Below, piece after piece: positions 59,785 to 64,000 of a stretch of DNA of 64,000 nucleotides. Each line of letters begins with the position of its first letter. Positions within the stretch are counted from its first letter, which is position 1. Under the pieces are notes generated by a model. The model ran no database searches, had not been told where the DNA came from, and saw only the letters and a program-made list of their open reading frames with translations. The translations under genes and the position numbers were made by a program. The stretch is taken from contig OW818658.1 of assembly GCA_942492815.1 (NCBI GenBank), positions 434,001 through 498,000 of the forward strand, read 5' to 3'. The stretch comes from JAEUWI01 sp942492815 (GTDB taxonomy: Bacteria; Hydrogenedentota; Hydrogenedentia; Hydrogenedentales; JAEUWI01).

Positions 59785-61311
59785 ATGGAACATCGACGAC
59801 AGGCCATTACCGTACTGGCACTCAACACCATCGCTTTCACCGTCTGTTTCGCCTGCTGGATGCTCAACGGCGTGCTCGTGACTTATCTCGTCGAGAACCA
59901 GCTCGTCCACTGGACCGATGCCCAGATCGGCTGGCTCATCGGCATTCCCGTATTGAGCGGCTCCATCTTCCGCCTGCCGGTTGGCCTGCTCACGGACAAG
60001 TACGGCGGCAAGTGGGTCTTCGTCATCGTCATGCTGGTCTCCGCCGTGCCCATGTACCTGCTTAGCTTTGCGAACTCCTATGCGGCCTTTCTGTGGTGCA
60101 GCCTGGGCTTCGGCTTGGCGGGCACGTCCTTTGCCGTGGGCATCGCCTACACCTCGGTCTGGTTCTCCCGCGAGCATCAGGGCAAGGCCCTGGGCATCTT
60201 CGGCGCGGGCAATGCCGGCGCCGCCCTCACCAGCATGGGCGCGCCCTGGCTGCTGCGCTCCCTGACGAATGGGGGAGAGCAGCTTGAGGCCTGGCGCACC
60301 ATGCCCCGTCTCTACGCGGGCGGTCTCGTGTTGATGGCGATTCTTTTCGCCCTGCTCGCCGCGCCGAAGCGAGTGGACGATTCCCACATCACCAGCTTCG
60401 GCCAGCGCATGGCGCCCCTCCGCCACATGCGCGTCTGGCGCTTTGGCCTCTACTACTTCCTCGTCTTCGGCGGCTTCGTTGCCCTGGCCCAGTGGCTCAT
60501 TCCGTACTACGTGAGCGTCTACACCATGCCCCTGGCCACCGCCGGATTGCTGGCCGCCATCTTCAGTCTGCCTTCCGGCGTGATCCGCGCCCTCGGCGGC
60601 TATCTCTCCGATCACTTCGGCGCGCGCCGCGTCATGTATTGGGTTCTCGGGAGCTGCCTGATCTGCTGCGCCCTGCTCATCGTGCCCCGCATGGATATCC
60701 AGTCGCCCGGCAAGGCGGTGCTCGCCAAGCGCGGCGGTACCGTGAGCGCCGTATCCCCCTCGGAAATCTCGGTGGGGGAGGTCCGCTACCCCGTTCGGCC
60801 CCGGAGCGCCGAAGACCAGCGTATTTTGAACGCGAGCGAGGACCTGCTTATCTGGCCCGCCATGAGCGCCTACCAGGAGCCGATTGTAGAGCCGGGGCAG
60901 ACCGTCAAGAAGAAGGAACTGCTCGCCCGGGGCGTCACCCACATTTATTTCCAGGCCAACGTCTGGGTCTTCACCGCCCTGCTCTTCGTGGTCGGCATCA
61001 TGATGGGCATCGGCAAGGCTGCCGTCTATAAACACATCCCCGATTACTTCCCCCGGGAGGTGGGCGTCGTCGGCGGCATCGTGGGGGTCCTCGGCGGTCT
61101 GGGCGGCTTCGTCTGCCCCATCCTCTTCGGCTACCTGCTGGAGTGGACCGGACTCTGGACCACCTGCTGGATGTTTTTCGCCGTGCTTTCCGCACTCTGC
61201 CTCTGGTGGATGCATCACGTGATCCAGCGCGCCCACTATGAAAGCTCGCCCGCGCTTCGCGGACGTATGGAACAGGTCGACGCCGCCCACGGCGCCGCCA
61301 CGAGGGATTGA
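59785..61311 (+). CDS. narK: Nitrate/nitrite transporter (NarK1-like MFS) with an extra loop domain
   Basis: A 508-residue MFS protein. ATG at 59785 has AAGG nine bases upstream; a GTG at 59776 is the alternative. NNP-family features are 'FRLPVGLLTDKYGGKW' and the nitrate signature 'GIFGAGNAGAALTSMGAPW'. An unusual insertion at about residues 303-392 ('SPGKAVLAKRGGTVSAVSPS' ... 'EPIVEPGQTVKKKELLARGV') resembles a lipoyl/biotinyl-like hairpin. It imports nitrate or exports nitrite for the reductase. Confidence 0.9.
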   Translation: MEHRRQAITVLALNTIAFTVCFACWMLNGVLVTYLVENQLVHWTDAQIGWLIGIPVLSGSIFRLPVGLLTDKYGGKWVFVIVMLVSAVPMYLLSFANSYAAFLWCSLGFGLAGTSFAVGIAYTSVWFSREHQGKALGIFGAGNAGAALTSMGAPWLLRSLTNGGEQLEAWRTMPRLYAGGLVLMAILFALLAAPKRVDDSHITSFGQRMAPLRHMRVWRFGLYYFLVFGGFVALAQWLIPYYVSVYTMPLATAGLLAAIFSLPSGVIRALGGYLSDHFGARRVMYWVLGSCLICCALLIVPRMDIQSPGKAVLAKRGGTVSAVSPSEISVGEVRYPVRPRSAEDQRILNASEDLLIWPAMSAYQEPIVEPGQTVKKKELLARGVTHIYFQANVWVFTALLFVVGIMMGIGKAAVYKHIPDYFPREVGVVGGIVGVLGGLGGFVCPILFGYLLEWTGLWTTCWMFFAVLSALCLWWMHHVIQRAHYESSPALRGRMEQVDAAHGAATRD

Positions 61312-61323
61312 GGAGAGACCGTC

Positions 61324-62946
61324 ATGAACGCGCTGAAAAACTGGGATCCGGAGATTGCCACCTGCTGGGAGAGCGGGGGCAAGACTGCCGCCAACCGAAA
61401 CCTCTGGATCTCCATTCCAAACCTGCTGATGGCCTTCGGCGTGTGGATCTACTGGAGCATCATCATCAATGTAATGCAGGGACTCCACGATGGTGATGCC
61501 TCGCTCTACGCCTTCACCGGAGCCGATGGCCAGCCCCTGAGCGGGCCCGCATACCAGGCCCTGCTCTACACCCTGCCCGCTGTGGCCGGACTCGCTGGAG
61601 CCACCCTGCGCATTCCAAACTCCTTTATGATCGCGGTGTGCGGCGGGCGCAATGTCAAGTTCATGACGACCCTGTTGCTAGTGCTGCCCGCCCTCGGCAC
61701 GGGGCTCGCACTCCAGAATCCACAGACCCCCTTCTTCACCTTTGTCGTGCTCGCATCCCTCTGCGGCATTGGCGGCGGGGCCTTCGCGTCCTCCATGTCC
61801 AATATCAGCTTTTTCTTCCCAAAGCGGATGCAGGGCCTGTCTCTGGGCCTGAATGCCGGCCTGGGCAATCTGGGCGTGTCGGTTTTTCAATTTGCCATCC
61901 CCTGGGTGATTACCTTCGGACTCTTCGGCGGCCCCAGTTTTCCCCTCAAGGGTAATCCGGTCTGGATACAGAACGCCGGACTGGTCTGGGTGCCCATCCT
62001 GATCGTCCTGGCCATCCTCGCCTTCTTTTTCATGAACAACCTGGCCCAGCACAAGGTGGACACCACAGCCACGGCCGTTGGAACCTACCTCTGGCTCGAA
62101 TTGCTCGGCTATGTCGGCGTGGCCGTCTCCGTAGGGCTGCTGCTCCTCTCCAAGAGTTGGGCGCTGTCACCGGGCATGGAGATCGCCGCCACCCTCGCGA
62201 ATGTGCTCATCGCCGTCGTCGTCACCATGCTGCTGATGCGCTTCGCAACGCCCTCGTCAACCCGTGAGAGCTTGCGCAAGCAGTTCGCCATATTCAGCCT
62301 GAAGCACAACTGGATCATGACCTATCTCTACGTCATGACCTTCGGCAGTTTCATCGGGTACGCCAGCGCTTTTCCCAAGCTGCTTAAGGACGTATTCGGC
62401 TATATTCACGTGGACGCGGGCGGCAATCCCCTGGCCCAGGCCATCGTCAATCCCGACGCCCCCGATGTGCTGAAGTACGCATTCCTGGGCGCGGCCATGG
62501 GTGCCGCTATCCGCCCCGTAGGGGGCTGGCTTTCCGACAAGCTCGGCGGTGCGCGCGTCACCCAGTGGAGCACGGTCGTCATGATCGGCGCGGCCCTGGC
62601 CTCGGCCTGGGTCATCCAGAAGGCCAATACTTCGCCCCACCCGGAAGTCTGGTTCCTCCCATTTCTCTCGCTCTTCATCCTGCTCTTCGCCACCACCGGC
62701 ATCGGGAATGGCTCCACCTTCCGCATGATCGCGGTAATCTTTCCAAAAGAACTTGCCGGTCCCGTCCTCGGCTGGACCTCGGCCGTGGCCGCCTACGGCG
62801 CGTTCCTCATTCCCACGATCTTTGCCATGCAGATCAAGGCGGGCAAGCCTGAGTATGCACTCTACGGCTTCGCGGTCTACTACGTCACCTGCCTCGCGCT
62901 GAACTGGTGGTACTACGCGCGCAAGAACGCGGAAGTCCCCTGCTAG
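61324..62946 (+). CDS. narK: Nitrate/nitrite transporter (NarK2-like MFS)
   Basis: A 540-residue MFS protein with about 12 hydrophobic helices. Features are 'LRIPNSFMIAVCGGRNVKFM', the nitrate signature 'GLNAGLGNLGVSVFQ' and a second-half copy 'IGNGSTFRMIAVIFPKEL'. Two tandem narK genes of different type (proton symporter-like and antiporter-like) are common beside membrane nitrate reductases. Starts 12 bases after the first narK. Confidence 0.93.
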   Translation: MNALKNWDPEIATCWESGGKTAANRNLWISIPNLLMAFGVWIYWSIIINVMQGLHDGDASLYAFTGADGQPLSGPAYQALLYTLPAVAGLAGATLRIPNSFMIAVCGGRNVKFMTTLLLVLPALGTGLALQNPQTPFFTFVVLASLCGIGGGAFASSMSNISFFFPKRMQGLSLGLNAGLGNLGVSVFQFAIPWVITFGLFGGPSFPLKGNPVWIQNAGLVWVPILIVLAILAFFFMNNLAQHKVDTTATAVGTYLWLELLGYVGVAVSVGLLLLSKSWALSPGMEIAATLANVLIAVVVTMLLMRFATPSSTRESLRKQFAIFSLKHNWIMTYLYVMTFGSFIGYASAFPKLLKDVFGYIHVDAGGNPLAQAIVNPDAPDVLKYAFLGAAMGAAIRPVGGWLSDKLGGARVTQWSTVVMIGAALASAWVIQKANTSPHPEVWFLPFLSLFILLFATTGIGNGSTFRMIAVIFPKELAGPVLGWTSAVAAYGAFLIPTIFAMQIKAGKPEYALYGFAVYYVTCLALNWWYYARKNAEVPC

Positions 62947-63042
62947 GCGGGCAATGAGAAATAGAAGCCATGGAAACCGCCCCGGTGTCGTTCCGGCACC
63001 CGCCAAGCAGGAATCCTTGAAAATGCCAATGTACAGAAGAAT

Positions 63043-64000
63043 ATGGACTGCGTGACCCTGGACCGGGCCGTCCCGGACGAAACCGGCACCACGATGCCCC
63101 TGCACGATGCGCGCCACCGGCCTCTGCGCGATCTCCGGATCTCCGTCACGGATCGCTGCAACCTTCGCTGCGCTTACTGCATGCCCGCGTCCATCTACCC
63201 GGAGAATCACTGCTTTCAGGCCAAGGAGGCGCTACTGAGCTTTGAGGAGATTGCGCGGATTGCCCGCATTGCGGCGGACTTCGGCGTGCATAAGATCCGC
63301 CTTACGGGCGGCGAGCCCCTCCTGCGCCATAATCTCGACGAGCTTGTATCCATGCTGGCGGAGCTTCCCACCATCCAGGACCTCGCCCTCACCACGAACG
63401 GTCTCCTCCTCCCGCGCTACGCCCGGCCCCTTCGGAACTCGGGTATGAATCGCATCACGGTCAGCCTCGATAGTCTCGACCCGGCCGTGCTGCGCCAGAT
63501 GTGCGGGCGCGACGTACACCCGGATCTCGTGCTGGACGGCATCGCCGCCGCCCGGGATGCGGGTTTCGAATCGATCAAAGTGAACACCGTGCTCCAGCGC
63601 GGCATGAACGATGAAGGAATCGTCGATCTGGCCCGCCACTTTCGTGGGACCGGCATCGTGCTGCGATTTATCGAGTTTATGGACGTGGGCACGATGAACC
63701 AGTGGAAACTGGATCGCGTGGTCCCTGCCAGCGAGGTTATTGCCCGTATCCACGAGCACTTCCCCCTGGAGCCTGTTGCGCCGAGCTATCCCGGCGAGGT
63801 CGCCAGCCGCTATCGCTACGCGGACGGTCAGGGGGAGATTGGTGTGATCGCATCGGTTACGCGCCCCTTCTGCGGCGGGTGCTCCCGACTGCGCCTGACC
63901 TGCGATGGCCATTTGTTTACGTGCCTCTTCGCGGCGCGTGGACTCGATCTGAGGCCTTCCCTGCGCGGTGATGGTTCCGATGCCCTCCTCGAAGACCAGA
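63043..64000 (+). CDS. moaA: GTP 3',8-cyclase MoaA, cut by the window end
   Basis: At least 319 residues; no stop before the window end. The radical-SAM site is 'CNLRCAYC', with 'VHKIRLTGGEPLLRHNLDEL' following. The C-terminal cluster begins 'FCGGCSRLRLTCDGHLFTCL'. It makes the first molybdopterin precursor, fitting its place beside narGHJI. An in-frame ATG at 63094 is an alternative start. The last bases of the gene lie outside the window. Confidence 0.95.
   Translation, partial: MDCVTLDRAVPDETGTTMPLHDARHRPLRDLRISVTDRCNLRCAYCMPASIYPENHCFQAKEALLSFEEIARIARIAADFGVHKIRLTGGEPLLRHNLDELVSMLAELPTIQDLALTTNGLLLPRYARPLRNSGMNRITVSLDSLDPAVLRQMCGRDVHPDLVLDGIAAARDAGFESIKVNTVLQRGMNDEGIVDLARHFRGTGIVLRFIEFMDVGTMNQWKLDRVVPASEVIARIHEHFPLEPVAPSYPGEVASRYRYADGQGEIGVIASVTRPFCGGCSRLRLTCDGHLFTCLFAARGLDLRPSLRGDGSDALLEDQ

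Noticed and set aside
59611..61488. 625-codon open frame on - opposite narK (and similar long antisense frames at 53075-54736, 56659-58086, 30980-32410, 50066-51022)
   Set aside because: High-GC codon bias leaves the antisense frame open. The products are low-complexity and rich in Gly/Arg/His/Glu with no family signature, while the + strand genes are unmistakable.

Overview
The window is about 60% GC and carries roughly 50 protein genes, one tRNA and many short intergenic repeats. The host is probably a free-living, Gram-negative-type anaerobe or facultative denitrifier of the PVC/Hydrogenedentota kind. Reasons: a DUF1559-type prepilin with the H-X9-DG motif, lipoproteins with long Gly-Glu or Asp-Pro low-complexity stretches, many secreted beta-helix, sialidase and propeller proteins, an ECF sigma factor fused to a large extracytoplasmic region, and intergenic repeats built from short words such as CACGGA. 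The phylum is inference; no rRNA or ribosomal protein gene is present to settle it.

Layout. (1) 1-11 kb: an SGNH-like membrane-anchored protein and an MmcQ/YjbR protein on +. Facing them on - is fliW-csrA, an unknown 208-residue gene, then three large glycosyltransferase genes (one a GT-GT-methyltransferase-TPR giant). This looks like a surface or flagellar glycosylation block under CsrA/FliW. (2) 10.8-12.6 kb: DCC thiol oxidoreductase, META-domain lipoprotein and a short pseudopilin. (3) 12.9-21.6 kb: a YtrA-type GntR regulator, an ABC ATPase and three big polytopic permease-like proteins, with a DUF1559 prepilin inside the cluster. (4) 21.9-30.9 kb: secreted beta-helix protein, a four-helix-bundle gene bounded by 45-bp inverted repeats, a DP-repeat lipoprotein, a HigB/HigA toxin-antitoxin pair with a clear promoter/operator, the sigma-TM-carboxypeptidase-regulatory fusion, and a mannitol-1-phosphate dehydrogenase family gene. 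(5) 31-37.4 kb: dihydrolipoyl dehydrogenase, a YfhO-like membrane protein, a DUF5610 protein, tRNA-Leu (anticodon AAG as read) and a sialidase-like protein. (6) 37.4-39.8 kb: an accessory patch with a truncated RhuM gene and two tandem paralogous immunity-like (Imm26-like) genes. (7) 39.8-48.1 kb: secreted enzymes and lipoproteins (pectate-lyase-like, dienelactone hydrolase, DUF4382 lipoprotein with Gly-Glu tail, PhoD phosphatase, propeller protein).

(8) 48.2-64 kb is the most coherent functional block: a nitrate-respiration island. A DUF7009-like gene, the nitrosative-stress repair protein Ric and an NsrR-like Rrf2 regulator precede a long + strand operon: diheme cytochrome c, narG, narH, narJ, a NarI-Rieske fusion, a cytochrome b6/bc1-type cytochrome b, a monoheme cytochrome c, two NarK transporters and moaA (cut by the window end). 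The operon therefore encodes a nitrate reductase together with a complete quinol-oxidising Rieske/cytochrome b/cytochrome c module, with the Rieske protein covalently joined to the NarI gamma subunit. A TTGACA-17-GATAAT promoter has a TGGATAA-dyad over its -10 box, and a related dyad overlaps the ric promoter, so one repressor (likely the adjacent Rrf2 protein) plausibly controls both.

The best candidates for something undescribed are the NarI-Rieske/bc-type nitrate reductase, the inverted-repeat-bounded four-helix-bundle element, the membrane-anchored sigma factor fusion, and the several distinct families of word-like intergenic inverted repeats.
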